Source: Candidatus Bathyarchaeota archaeon
Lineage (GTDB): Archaea > Thermoproteota > Bathyarchaeia > 40CM-2-53-6
DNA length: 64,000 nt
Direction: 5' to 3'
Assembly: GCA_005888755.1 (NCBI GenBank)
Contig: VBBQ01000027.1
Span: forward strand, 1-64,000
The notes under the pieces are model-generated. The model had not been told where the DNA came from. It searched no databases and saw only the letters and a list, made by a program, of their open reading frames with translations. Positions 43,020 to 51,061 of this stretch are shown in pieces; position 1 is the first letter of the stretch, and every line of letters begins with the position of its first letter. Made by a program: the position numbers and the translations under genes.

Positions 43020-43883
43020 CTAGTCCAGCCCTGAGTATGAGGGGATGATGTTCTTGGCGAATTCTCTCAGGTTGTCAAGATAGCCCGTACTTTGAATGGG
43101 TGCAATGTAGAATAGAGATCCGTCCTTTGCCGCTTTCTCCACATCCTGACTTACAGCTTTCAAGTCGAATTTTTGGTCCCGGTTTGCGACAGACCCGGCT
43201 GCAAAAGCTATCTTGTCCTCTCGGTGAAATCTTCGCGCCTCCTGCTTGACGATCGATCGTGCTTTCTCCGTCGGCACATGGACCCACGGCGGGATGTGGC
43301 AGATGTCGGAGTATTGGCCTGCGAGCCGCAGCATTCGTGTCCCGACGCCTCCGAACATAAGAGGCGGATGGGGCTTCTGGACTGGTTTAGGATCCAGAAT
43401 CGCTCCTTTCGCGTGGTAGTATTTTCCCTTGAACTCAACCTGTGGCTGGTGCCAGAGCTGGAGGATCAGCTCTACTCCCTCCTGTGTCTTGTCGACCCGT
43501 GTCTTCGAGTCGTCCCATGTGCTGTAGCCTTCGAATTCTGTCTGGGACCATCCGGCGCCGACGCCGAGGATTGCGCGTCCGGACGATAACACATCCATGG
43601 TAGCTACCATCTTGGCCAGCATTGCAGGTGGACGGAATGGGATCGGGGTGACGATGGTTCCAAGCTTGATTTTCTGGGTCTTGGCCGCAAGATAGGTAAG
43701 TGCGATCCAACTCTCCAAAGTCGAATCTTTCTGCGGCTGCCCGTACGATTCAGCCCACATGTAGTGATCAGGGATCACAGCTCCCCAGAACCCTAGCTTG
43801 TCGGCAAGCTGAACCGCTTGATCTGTCAGGCTCCATCCATTGTACCAATTTCCCAATCCCGAAAGAATGAACCTCAAACTCAA
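43020..43883 (-). CDS. LLM-class F420/flavin-dependent oxidoreductase
   Basis: A 287-residue TIM-barrel protein of the luciferase-like monooxygenase superfamily. Typical stretches: LADKLGFWGAVIPDHYMWAE, KIKLGTIVTPIPFRPPAMLA, ATMDVLSSGRAILGVGAGWS and KPHPPLMFGGVGTRMLRLAG. Archaeal members mostly use coenzyme F420 for hydride transfer. Substrate unknown. It is followed on the same strand, by only a few bases, by the APH-like kinase, so the two may be linked. Confidence 0.92.
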   Translation of the reverse strand: MSLRFILSGLGNWYNGWSLTDQAVQLADKLGFWGAVIPDHYMWAESYGQPQKDSTLESWIALTYLAAKTQKIKLGTIVTPIPFRPPAMLAKMVATMDVLSSGRAILGVGAGWSQTEFEGYSTWDDSKTRVDKTQEGVELILQLWHQPQVEFKGKYYHAKGAILDPKPVQKPHPPLMFGGVGTRMLRLAGQYSDICHIPPWVHVPTEKARSIVKQEARRFHREDKIAFAAGSVANRDQKFDLKAVSQDVEKAAKDGSLFYIAPIQSTGYLDNLREFAKNIIPSYSGLD

Positions 43884-43940
43884 TCCTGCTGTTAGAACTC
43901 TTGCAGCTATTTATTTCAACCCAGAAAGAATGCCTCTGGA

Positions 43941-44471
43941 ATGAAACTCGTCTTCATCTATGGACCCTCAGCATCAGGCAAGCTGACCGTCGCAACTGAA
44001 TTGGCAAAGCTGACAGGGTTCAACCTTTTCGACAATCACATATCGATCCAGTTTGTCCGGTCTAATTTCGAGTTTGGAACAAAGACCTTCTGGCGCCTCA
44101 CGGGCAAGTATCGACTGGAGATGTTAGAAGAGGCCGCGAAAGAGGGAATTGACGTAATTTTCACGTTTGTCTATAGTAGAGGCGAGGACGACCGGTTCGT
44201 GAAACATGTGGTCAGAATGATCAGATCGCATGGGCAAGTATGTTTTGTACGACTCTACTGCGAGCGGAAAGAATTGGTAAGGCGTGTGAAGGCGAATCAA
44301 AGGAGAAGGATGGGAAAAGTGAGTAGCGAGAAAATCCTGATTGACTTGTTTCGGAGACACTCTCTCAACTCAGGAATCCCATTTCATAGTAGTTTAAGTA
44401 TAGATACTGCAAATCGAAATCCAGGGAATGTTGCAAGATCGATAGCGCGACGTTACAGGCTATCTTCGTAA
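43941..44471 (+). CDS. P-loop nucleotide kinase-like protein
   Basis: A 176-residue small kinase-fold ATPase: Walker A GPSASGKLTVATEL at residues 8-21, a Walker B-like DVIFTFVYSR, and a basic lid region RKELVRRVKANQRRRMGK. This resembles AAA_18/shikimate-kinase-like proteins of unknown substrate. It is divergent from the LLM gene and convergent with the acyl-CoA dehydrogenase gene. Lower GC content than its neighbours in the 3' third (for example ATTTCATAGTAGTTTAAG), which could hint at transfer. Confidence 0.78.
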   Translation: MKLVFIYGPSASGKLTVATELAKLTGFNLFDNHISIQFVRSNFEFGTKTFWRLTGKYRLEMLEEAAKEGIDVIFTFVYSRGEDDRFVKHVVRMIRSHGQVCFVRLYCERKELVRRVKANQRRRMGKVSSEKILIDLFRRHSLNSGIPFHSSLSIDTANRNPGNVARSIARRYRLSS

Positions 44472-44519
44472 CACGGTTACAGCAGGTTTGGGCACAAAAT
44501 GCCGACAGAGAGAAGCGGG

Positions 44520-45791
44520 CTAGGACTTCAGTTCTCGCAATAATTGTTTCGCGATGGTAAGTCTCTGAATGTCGTTGGTGCCTTCGTAGGTCTTGATTAT
44601 CTGCGAGTCTCGCAGAAACCGTTCTACAGGATATTCTGTAGCAACCCCATAACCGCCGTGAATCATCATTGCTAGCAACGACAGTTTTTCCGCTGCCTCA
44701 GTTGAAGTAACCTTGGCGATGGACGATGCTTTTACGAAGTCCTTTCCCTGATCCTTCAATGACGCGGCCCAGTAAGTCAACAAACGTGCTGTGTGAAGGC
44801 CCATAGCCATCTCCGCGAGCTTGTACTGTACTTGTTGAAATTCGATCAACGGCGTCTCAAAACTGGTCCGGGTCTGCGCGTAGCTTATGGCCGCTTCATA
44901 TGCGGCCTGACAGATTCCGACGCCCTGTGCAGCAACGTCGATCCTGCCGCGGTCATATGTCTTTACCCCGACATAGAAGCCGTCGCCCTCATTCCCTAGT
45001 AGATTGTCCTTGGGAACTTTTACGTGATCTAGAACTAGCTCTGATGGTTGCGAGCCGCGTAATCCTATTGTCTCGATCTTGCTTGCTGCATGGAATCCTT
45101 CAGTTCCTCTCTCTACCAGAAACGCGCTTAGGCCTTTGTGCCTTTTCTCTCTACTCGGGGCCGGGCTTGTCCTCGCGAAGATCAGGTAGAGATCAGCAAT
45201 CTCGCCATTTGTAATGAAGGTCTTTCGTCCTGATATCTCCCAGTGTGTCCCGTGAAGTTTTGCTGTGGACTTGATTCCTGCTACATCTGATCCTGCGCCG
45301 GGTTCGGTCATGGCGTGTGCCCCGATCTTCTCGCCTGCGACCATCGGGACGAGGTAGCGTTTCTTCTGCTCCTCTGTCCCCCACTCGTTCAAGGGTTCAG
45401 AAACAAGATGGCTGGCAACGAAGACTGTCGAGCATGCGGCTGAGACGCGGGCCAATTCCTCGAGTGCGATAACCATCGATAGTAGATCGGCACCTAGCCC
45501 GCCATATTCTTCCTTGTAGGTAATCGCGGTGAGTCCAAGCTTCGCGATCTGGTTGAGCAGTTCCCTGGGAATGTGGTTCTTCCGATCAATCTCCGCTGCT
45601 ATCGGCCGGATCTGTTTCTCGGCAAAATCACGGATCGTATTGCGCAAACTCTCATGGTCAGGAGTCAGCTTCACTTCATAATCGGCCGAACGTGGAAGAA
45701 TGGTACTCGTCAATGCGAACAGATACTCGGAGCGATTGGGAGCCTGTCGTTCCTTTAAACTTTGAAACCCAAGGAGATCCTCATTTTGCAT
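44520..45791 (-). CDS. acyl-CoA dehydrogenase
   Basis: A 423-residue FAD enzyme (about 380 in the core) introducing the alpha,beta double bond in acyl-CoA. Signatures: MTEPGAGSDVAGIKSTAKLH, the FAD region KTFITNGEIADLYLIFART, YDRGRIDVAAQGVGICQAAY, and the catalytic base Glu in IKTYEGTNDIQRLTIAKQLL. The first ~35 residues are outside the usual family alignment, so a later start is possible. With the mutase subunit at 5889, this points to some fatty-acid or branched-chain amino-acid oxidation. No electron-transfer flavoprotein gene is nearby. Confidence 0.94.
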   Translation of the reverse strand: MQNEDLLGFQSLKERQAPNRSEYLFALTSTILPRSADYEVKLTPDHESLRNTIRDFAEKQIRPIAAEIDRKNHIPRELLNQIAKLGLTAITYKEEYGGLGADLLSMVIALEELARVSAACSTVFVASHLVSEPLNEWGTEEQKKRYLVPMVAGEKIGAHAMTEPGAGSDVAGIKSTAKLHGTHWEISGRKTFITNGEIADLYLIFARTSPAPSREKRHKGLSAFLVERGTEGFHAASKIETIGLRGSQPSELVLDHVKVPKDNLLGNEGDGFYVGVKTYDRGRIDVAAQGVGICQAAYEAAISYAQTRTSFETPLIEFQQVQYKLAEMAMGLHTARLLTYWAASLKDQGKDFVKASSIAKVTSTEAAEKLSLLAMMIHGGYGVATEYPVERFLRDSQIIKTYEGTNDIQRLTIAKQLLRELKS

Positions 45792-45950
45792 GCTAGAACC
45801 GCACCTCAGTTTTTGCTGGCTCTTTCTAGCGCTAGGAAAAGTGTCTAATAATGGGTATTTTCGAGACTGTCACCAGTATCCACCTCGTGAAACATTGGAC
45901 GCTCTTAGAATGCTCTTGAATCCGGGACTGAACTCTTAGGAGATACTGGA

Positions 45951-46907
45951 TTGTCTGTGCCTTCTATTGAAGCTGTAAATCTGTCAAAACGATACGGCTC
46001 GTTTTCCGCGTTATCCAATCTCAACCTCAAGATTGAAGGCTCGAAATGCGTCGGCTTCCTCGGGCCAAACGGAGCCGGAAAGACAACTACTCTGAAGCTC
46101 TTCACCGATATGATTAGAGCAACCGAGGGAAAGGCCCTAATCAACGGAGTCTCGGTGCACGAGAACAAGAAGAAGGCTCTCGCTCCCGTCGGATCACTAA
46201 TCGAGAGCCCAGAGATCTATCCCGCTCTAACCCCAAGAGAAGCGCTCTCTATGGTCGCAGAAATCAGGGGAATGCCCCGTTCAGAGCGGAAGAGGAAGAT
46301 CGAAAAAGTAGTTGCAGAAGTAAAGATGGAAGAATGGCTGGACAAGAAGGTCGGAAAATTCTCCAAAGGAATGAAACAGCGGATCAACATATCCGCAGCC
46401 CTCCTATCAGAGCCCGAAATCCTCCTACTGGATGAGCCCAGCACAGGGCTCGACCCTAGAGGAATGTCCGAGGTTAGAGAGATCGTGAAATCGCTGAAAC
46501 AGAAGAACCGGCTCATCTTCATGAGCTCCCATCTCCTGAACGAGGTTTCTGACATATGCGACGAGGTCGCGATGATCGACCATGGGAAACTCCTTGTCTA
46601 TGACAAGCTTAGCAACGTTGTGTCGCGGTTCTCCGGAGCCGATGGAGGCGCAATCATCATCGACGTGGGATTATCCAGGGAAATAGATGACCAAACAGTG
46701 AGCGGGACCATATCCTCTTTCCCCGGCGTAGTGTCCGCGGAAAAACTGGAAGGAAAGAACTTACGATTGCACTTCTCGGGTGGCATAGAAAACCAAGAAA
46801 AACTTCTCTCAGACCTTGTAATGATGAAAATCGGCTTGATTAGCTTCCACCCATCCTCATCAGCGCTCGAGGACACGTACCTGAATCTGATCAAGGCAAC
46901 ACTGTGA
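45951..46907 (+). CDS. ABC-2 transporter ATP-binding protein
   Basis: A 318-residue ABC ATPase: Walker A GPNGAGKTT, Q-loop region SLIESPEIYPALTPREAL, signature FSKGMKQRI (SKGMKQR rather than SGGQ), Walker B ILLLDEPSTGLDPRG and H-loop SSHLLNEVSD. The C-terminal ~90 residues form the extension usual for bacitracin/multidrug-type exporters. The TTG start at 45951 is followed 7 bp after the end by the permease gene. Substrate unknown. Confidence 0.94.
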   Translation: MSVPSIEAVNLSKRYGSFSALSNLNLKIEGSKCVGFLGPNGAGKTTTLKLFTDMIRATEGKALINGVSVHENKKKALAPVGSLIESPEIYPALTPREALSMVAEIRGMPRSERKRKIEKVVAEVKMEEWLDKKVGKFSKGMKQRINISAALLSEPEILLLDEPSTGLDPRGMSEVREIVKSLKQKNRLIFMSSHLLNEVSDICDEVAMIDHGKLLVYDKLSNVVSRFSGADGGAIIIDVGLSREIDDQTVSGTISSFPGVVSAEKLEGKNLRLHFSGGIENQEKLLSDLVMMKIGLISFHPSSSALEDTYLNLIKATL

Positions 46908-46914
46908 GAAGCAC

Positions 46915-47778
46915 GTGAGCAAGCCCTCTCTCAAATCGGTCGGGCCCGTAGCAGTGCCTAGTCTCCCAACGAGCATTGCTCAAGTAGGAACGATCACCAA
47001 ATACGAGCTGCTGAACTATTTCAGATCGAGAAGGTTCTTCGTCCTTCTGATAATCGGGATAGTGATCAGTGCAATTTTCACAGCGGTAGTAGGGTACTAC
47101 GGGATTACCTACCTGAATCTGACATCAGCTTTAGGATTCTACTCCTTCTGGTGGGGCAACTCCATAACTTTGGTCGTCATACTCTCAGGAATATTTTTTG
47201 GGGGAGACGCAATTTCTGGAGAGTTCCAGAACAAGACAGGCTATTTCCTGGTAGGGAACCCCTTGCGCCGATCCTCCATCTACATCGGCAAATGGATTGC
47301 CGCGCTGACAGCATCATTGATCATATTTGCGATCTATGCCGCAATTGCGGTAGGCAATGGTATCTACTATTTCGGCACAAGCATACCTTACCAGTTCGGC
47401 GATTCTCTCGTCTTCTCAGTGCTCTATCTGGTTGCCGTGCTCGGGTTCACCTTCTTCTTCAGCTCGCTTTTCAAGAGCAGCTCAATGTCCATTCTTGTCA
47501 CCGCAATCCTGTTTCTATTTGCCTTCTCGCTCATCGAGCTGATAGTGTCAAGGCTTGCGCAGATTGAACCATGGTTTATCATCACGTATGGCGCAGGGAT
47601 AATTGGCAACGTGCTGATGGATCCATATCCGTTAACTCAGAGCACTAGAGGACCCGGGGGAAGGGAGGTCTCAACTTTCGCCGTGAGCATTCCTCAGGGG
47701 ATCGCGATACTCGTTGGTTACTTCGTTATCACCGCCGTAATCGGCCTTCTACTCTTTGAGAGAAAGGAATTCACCTAA
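46915..47778 (+). CDS. ABC-2 family exporter permease
   Basis: A 287-residue protein with six hydrophobic segments and the ABC-2 hallmark FGGDAISGEFQNKTGYFLVG between the second and third. The N-terminal 25 residues are cytoplasmic. The start is GTG at 46915, 7 bp after the ATPase stop, so both subunits come from one transcript. This type (YhgE/NosY-like permeases) exports lipids, peptides or drugs. Confidence 0.9.
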   Translation: MSKPSLKSVGPVAVPSLPTSIAQVGTITKYELLNYFRSRRFFVLLIIGIVISAIFTAVVGYYGITYLNLTSALGFYSFWWGNSITLVVILSGIFFGGDAISGEFQNKTGYFLVGNPLRRSSIYIGKWIAALTASLIIFAIYAAIAVGNGIYYFGTSIPYQFGDSLVFSVLYLVAVLGFTFFFSSLFKSSSMSILVTAILFLFAFSLIELIVSRLAQIEPWFIITYGAGIIGNVLMDPYPLTQSTRGPGGREVSTFAVSIPQGIAILVGYFVITAVIGLLLFERKEFT

Positions 47779-47908
47779 ACGAGTCCAAACGCCTGGCCTG
47801 AAATCTCAAACTAGCCAATTCCGGCTTGGCCCGGATTGCATCCGATGCCCAGACAATTTTAGTAGTTCTAGCTCAAGACCCCGAAACACTTGGTCGTGGC
47901 ACCCCTAA

Positions 47909-48035
47909 TGGGGCGGGTGGGATTTGAACCCACGATCACTGGTGCCCGAGACCAGTATTTGTCTGAGCCGGTAGTTGCTGCCGGCTCTCTTAGACCAAGC
48001 TGTCCCCACAGGTGAGTGGTCTGGACCACCGCCCC
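47909..48035 (-). tRNA. tRNA-Pro (CGG) with extra intron-like sequence in the D-arm
   Basis: On the minus strand a complete acceptor stem (GGGGCGG / CCGCCCC plus A), T-arm (GTGGG-TTCAAAT-CCCAC) and anticodon arm (CTGGT-CTCGGGC-ACCAG) are visible. The loop gives anticodon CGG with T33 and G37, as expected for proline. Between positions 10 and 26 there are 71 bases instead of 17-20. The part AGCTTGGTCTA fits a D-loop; about 50 extra bases appear to be one or two introns (near 48008-48028 and 47958-47990), outside the usual 37/38 site. Exact splice sites are not resolved. Confidence 0.75.
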
Positions 48036-48078
48036 TGCCGTGTGCCTCAATTCAATGATTCAAAATGCTTTGGGTCGA

Positions 48079-48156
48079 CCACTAGTCAGGCTAGGCATGA
48101 TTGACCATACCTTACGAAGTAAGCTCAAGGAATTGCTTACTTGACTGCACTAGTGG
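48079..48156. repeat. nested inverted repeat downstream of tRNA-Pro
   Basis: Outer arms CCACTAGT (48079-48086) and ACTAGTGG (48149-48156) are perfect complements and extend with CAG/CTG. Inside them, AGTAAGC (48118-48124) and GCTTACT (48135-48141) form a second 7-bp stem with a 10-base loop. The 78-bp unit has no coding frame. It could be a folded RNA or the trace of a small mobile element. Confidence 0.55.
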
Positions 48157-48209
48157 GGTCCTTAACTCGACGTACGTGACTCGATGTACTGTCTTCGAAG
48201 GAAATCGCG

Positions 48210-48383
48210 TTATTTCGATTGCTTTCGGTCGGATGGGGTTTTCTTGTGTCCGTTGAAGTATGTCCGTACTAGGCGTTCGAAGAAGATGCTGAATCCCCCT
48301 GTCCTACCATAGTAGACTTTGTCAACTTCCTGCCTAACCAGCTGTTCCGCTTCGGACGACAAAGAGATCATCACTTTGCCCAT
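48210..48383 (-). CDS. small ribbon-helix-helix-type regulator, 57 residues
   Basis: A frame from ATG (48383) to TAA (48210-48212) gives 57 residues starting MGKVMISLSSEAEQLVRQEV and continuing VDKVYYGRTGGFSIFFERLV with a basic tail. The pattern (a short strand K-V-M-I-S-L, helix, G-turn, helix) fits a CopG/Arc-type ribbon-helix-helix DNA-binding protein. A TATA-like GCATAAAAC (complement of 48418-48426) lies ~35-43 bp upstream, and a perfect inverted repeat TATCTCT-N8-AGAGATA (48386-48407) covers the predicted transcript start, as expected for an autoregulated repressor. Confidence 0.65.
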   Translation of the reverse strand: MGKVMISLSSEAEQLVRQEVDKVYYGRTGGFSIFFERLVRTYFNGHKKTPSDRKQSK

Positions 48384-48385
48384 GG

Positions 48386-48427
48386 TATCTCTAGACTACC
48401 AGAGATAGCTCTGGGCCGTTTTATGCT
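48386..48427 (-). promoter_or_regulatory. promoter and inverted-repeat operator of the small RHH gene
   Basis: The 7-bp arms TATCTCT (48386-48392) and AGAGATA (48401-48407), 8 bases apart, lie between the TATA-like box (complement of GTTTTATGC, about 48418-48426) and the ATG at 48383. Binding here would block transcription. Confidence 0.5.
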
Positions 48428-48443
48428 TATCCCCTGCAACCGC

Positions 48444-48461
48444 ATCCTTTGGGCAAAGGAT
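48444..48461. repeat. perfect 18-bp palindrome ATCCTTTG-GG-CAAAGGAT
   Basis: Eight-base arms separated by GG, located between the end of the membrane-protein gene (48490) and the RHH gene promoter. It could be a second operator or the stem of a terminator for the upstream gene; no T-tract follows closely on the minus strand. Confidence 0.45.
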
Positions 48462-48489
48462 AAGAGCGAGAACGCGGAAATTTTCGCGT

Positions 48490-48804
48490 CTACGCGAGTT
48501 TCTGCAATAGTCTAGCGACTGCTGTTAACGCGACGACCGCTCCCACAGCTAGGCCTAACTGATCGTTGAGGGCCAGGGCAAGCACTGCTGTGACGCTTCC
48601 CGCGATGAAGTCTCGAAAAAGTCCCTTGCTCTTGTCAGAAGTGTCGAGCACATCTGAACCGAGAACGAGTAGGAGGATCAAAAAGTACACTGGTTCTTGG
48701 CTAATCGCGTTGGCGATGACGAAGCTGGCTACCCAAGCCGCCGACTCGGCCACAGGACGTAGGGCCGGTCGTAGTTCTGCCAGCTTGTACGAGAGATCGC
48801 TCAT
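48490..48804 (-). CDS. hypothetical small membrane protein
   Basis: A 104-residue protein with an amphipathic start (LSYKLAELRPALRPVAESA) and two to three hydrophobic segments (AAWVASFVIANAI, VYFLILLLVLGSDVL, FIAGSVTAVLALALND plus LGLAVGAVVALTAVARLL). No family recognised. ATG at 48804. Next to the small RHH regulator on the same strand. Confidence 0.55.
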   Translation of the reverse strand: MSDLSYKLAELRPALRPVAESAAWVASFVIANAISQEPVYFLILLLVLGSDVLDTSDKSKGLFRDFIAGSVTAVLALALNDQLGLAVGAVVALTAVARLLQKLA

Positions 48805-49020
48805 GTTGAATGGTCATTAGGTTAGGATAGAAAAGGCGACCCGACTTTTTCTACTGCGTCCCAGTCCAGCAATAAAAATGTCAATCCTGCATGATGAGAC
48901 TCAGACCCAAACGCGAGTCCCAGAACGACTGTAGAAGAAGAGCATGGGCAAAGAGCCAAGTACGAACCGCGGCCGTTCTCTGGTATCTTAGCAACGGTCA
49001 AAATCTATGAAGCGATGCCC

Positions 49021-49445
49021 ATGTCTCCAGGAATGGACCAGTCTGAGATTGACATATTTCTAGCTCGTGGCAAGACCCCACTCCGACTCGGAACCACCGA
49101 CTCCAAGGGCGAACCCATCATACACCCAATATGGTACCACTATGCGAACAAAAAAAATCTACCTCATGAGCAATAAGAACACCGTAAAAGAACCAGAACA
49201 AGACGGTCTACTTTTCGGTCGACACGGACGCGATGCCCAACAAAGGAGTGAAAAGGAACCGCCACTATCATCAAGGATCCAGGGAAGGCATTATCGATAT
49301 CAGAAAAAATTGTAGCGAAGTATCGAGGCGATCCCAAAGCAGCATGGCAAAGAACATTCTAGATGAGGTCAAGAAGGGCTCAGAAGTCTTGGTCGAGATA
49401 ACCCCGCACTTCTCGACGTGGGACTACACAAAATCGAAATTCTAG
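49021..49445 (+). pseudogene. decayed PPOX-class (pyridoxamine phosphate oxidase-like, possibly F420-binding) gene
   Basis: In shifting frames the product is rebuilt as SEIDIFLARGKTPLRLGTTD, SKGEPIIHPIWYHYANKK, IYLMSNKNTV, TVYFSVDTDAMPNKGVK, GTATIIKDPGKALSISEKIV, AKYRGDPKAA and NILDEVKKGSEVLVEITPHF. This is the split-barrel flavin/F420 oxidoreductase fold. Lesions: an extra A in the A8 run near 49150, a shift near 49195, another near 49250 and one near 49345. At least four lesions exclude a sequencing artefact. The stop TAG (49443-49445) is retained. Confidence 0.85.
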
Positions 49446-49473
49446 CCCACCGATTGTGAGCCTCCCGAAAGGC

Positions 49474-50910
49474 TCAGACAATCTCAATGAGGTCGAGGGA
49501 CGGATATCCTTTGTCGAAGTTGAAAGTGGCCCCGTGAATATGCGTGAAAGGCTTCACGCCGTAGATCAGTAAATGACCGTTCCAGCTTTGGATTTTTATG
49601 TGATAGTCGGCTTGTCTAAGAAACTCCTCGCGCACCTTAGTGTTCCGGGATGATATGCCGATGCTGAAGGCGCCTTCGTCCCTCAAGCCCTCTCCCACCT
49701 CGGTAAAGCCAGGAAGAGTCAGGTCTTCCCCGTAGACCTGAACGAGCTTGTCGAAGTTCATGGTCAACATCATACCGGACGACGCTTCTTTCAAAGCATT
49801 CCATGCCTTGTAGAACTCGGCCAAATCGCTCATCAGCTGGCCCCTCATTTTTAACCTCCAAGTCTTCGATGGCAATTGTGGGTTGAACTCCGCTATCCGG
49901 ACCCTCTCCGCTAGAGCTTTGTCGCCTACGTAGGGCCTCAATGCCTCTGCCGAGGATTCCGAACTGAAGGTTCCCGTTGAAACACTGAAGCAAGCACCGC
50001 CCTGGCTTATGAAATTGGACCGAATCATGTTGATCAACAACCTCAGCGACTGCGGGGACACATTGCTCTCTGTATCGATCATGAAGAAAGAGCCCTTTCG
50101 GACCCCGCCGCCCCCCAGCAGTTGGTCGAGTTCTCTACTCCCTGTAGAGAAGTGGGTTTCGGTGTGTGGGACTTTCTCTGGACTTCTCACTATGGCTGGC
50201 GGGCCGTTTTCGTATTCTTCGTCCAAGAACGTGAACCTTCCTTTTTCCAAAGAGAATGGGAAGTATTGGCTCTGGACTCTGAATCCTCTTAGCTTGTCTA
50301 TTCCGAGGGACCTGATTCTTCTACCGTCTAGCTCGTTCTGTTCAAGGGTTACGACTCCATCGACCAGGTAGCCGAGGTTGTCGGCCCGTTCTGCCTCGCT
50401 TACGAGGATCACGCTCACTTTTGTCTGATCTAGTTCGGACATGATGGCTGACTCAAGCATTTTGCGCCCTTCGGGCGTGGCGTTTCTCAACGCTCCCTCC
50501 CAGCTATCTACAACGAGGATTGATTTCTGTTTGGCTTGTTTCAGGCGTACGATCTTCGAGAAGACACTGTCGGTGTCGGAGCCTCGGAGGTCGTGGAATT
50601 CGTCATTCCAGCTTGCCTTTGAGGATCTTCCTGACATAGAATCGATAACTTCATCGATCCAGGGAAACTGTATGCGCAGCTTGACGGGTGAGACCCTACT
50701 TGACGCGTAGACTCTGTGTGAGTCACCAATTGCATTCAATATCTCAAACGCGAGAGTTGTCTTTCCGGTTCCGGGGGCTCCTTGTATGAGCAGGACGTTT
50801 CCTGGAACTTCTAGAAACTCCAAGAACATATTCATCATAGGGGACGATGTTGCACGGACTACAGAGGATTCGAGAGCTTGAGGATCAGGTTTTGTCCCCG
50901 AGGCTATCAA
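49474..50910 (-). CDS. KaiC/GvpD-like double RecA-fold ATPase, second domain degenerate
   Basis: A 478-residue protein with two RecA-like domains. The first has an intact Walker A (LLIQGAPGTGKTTLAFEILN, about 38-57) and Walker B (SILVVDSWEGALR); it resembles the GvpD/KaiC-like archaeal ATPases. The second begins FSTGSRELDQLLGGGGVRKG (about 258-277), the usual KaiC-type lead-in, but the expected GxxxxGKT is replaced by DTESNVSPQSLR, so it should not bind ATP normally. Such proteins are sensors or regulators in archaea. It is divergent from the zinc-ribbon/NrdD-like genes, with 150 bp between. Confidence 0.78.
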   Translation of the reverse strand: MIASGTKPDPQALESSVVRATSSPMMNMFLEFLEVPGNVLLIQGAPGTGKTTLAFEILNAIGDSHRVYASSRVSPVKLRIQFPWIDEVIDSMSGRSSKASWNDEFHDLRGSDTDSVFSKIVRLKQAKQKSILVVDSWEGALRNATPEGRKMLESAIMSELDQTKVSVILVSEAERADNLGYLVDGVVTLEQNELDGRRIRSLGIDKLRGFRVQSQYFPFSLEKGRFTFLDEEYENGPPAIVRSPEKVPHTETHFSTGSRELDQLLGGGGVRKGSFFMIDTESNVSPQSLRLLINMIRSNFISQGGACFSVSTGTFSSESSAEALRPYVGDKALAERVRIAEFNPQLPSKTWRLKMRGQLMSDLAEFYKAWNALKEASSGMMLTMNFDKLVQVYGEDLTLPGFTEVGEGLRDEGAFSIGISSRNTKVREEFLRQADYHIKIQSWNGHLLIYGVKPFTHIHGATFNFDKGYPSLDLIEIV

Positions 50911-51061
50911 ACTATTTCATCGTATATCGGTAGGGGTTGTGAAAGATTTCAAGAATTTGTCTCCTTTGTGATGTTCGGTGGGGAACCAATGTGATTGTTA
51001 TGTCGCGTTGACCCTCCACATGATAGTAAGTCGGTAGACCCTAGGCCTCAAAGCCTATAGA

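Noticed and set aside
47880-48490. Possible integrated element at the tRNA-Pro gene (RHH gene and inverted repeats nearby)
   Set aside because: No integrase gene and no duplicated tRNA 3' end is visible in the window.
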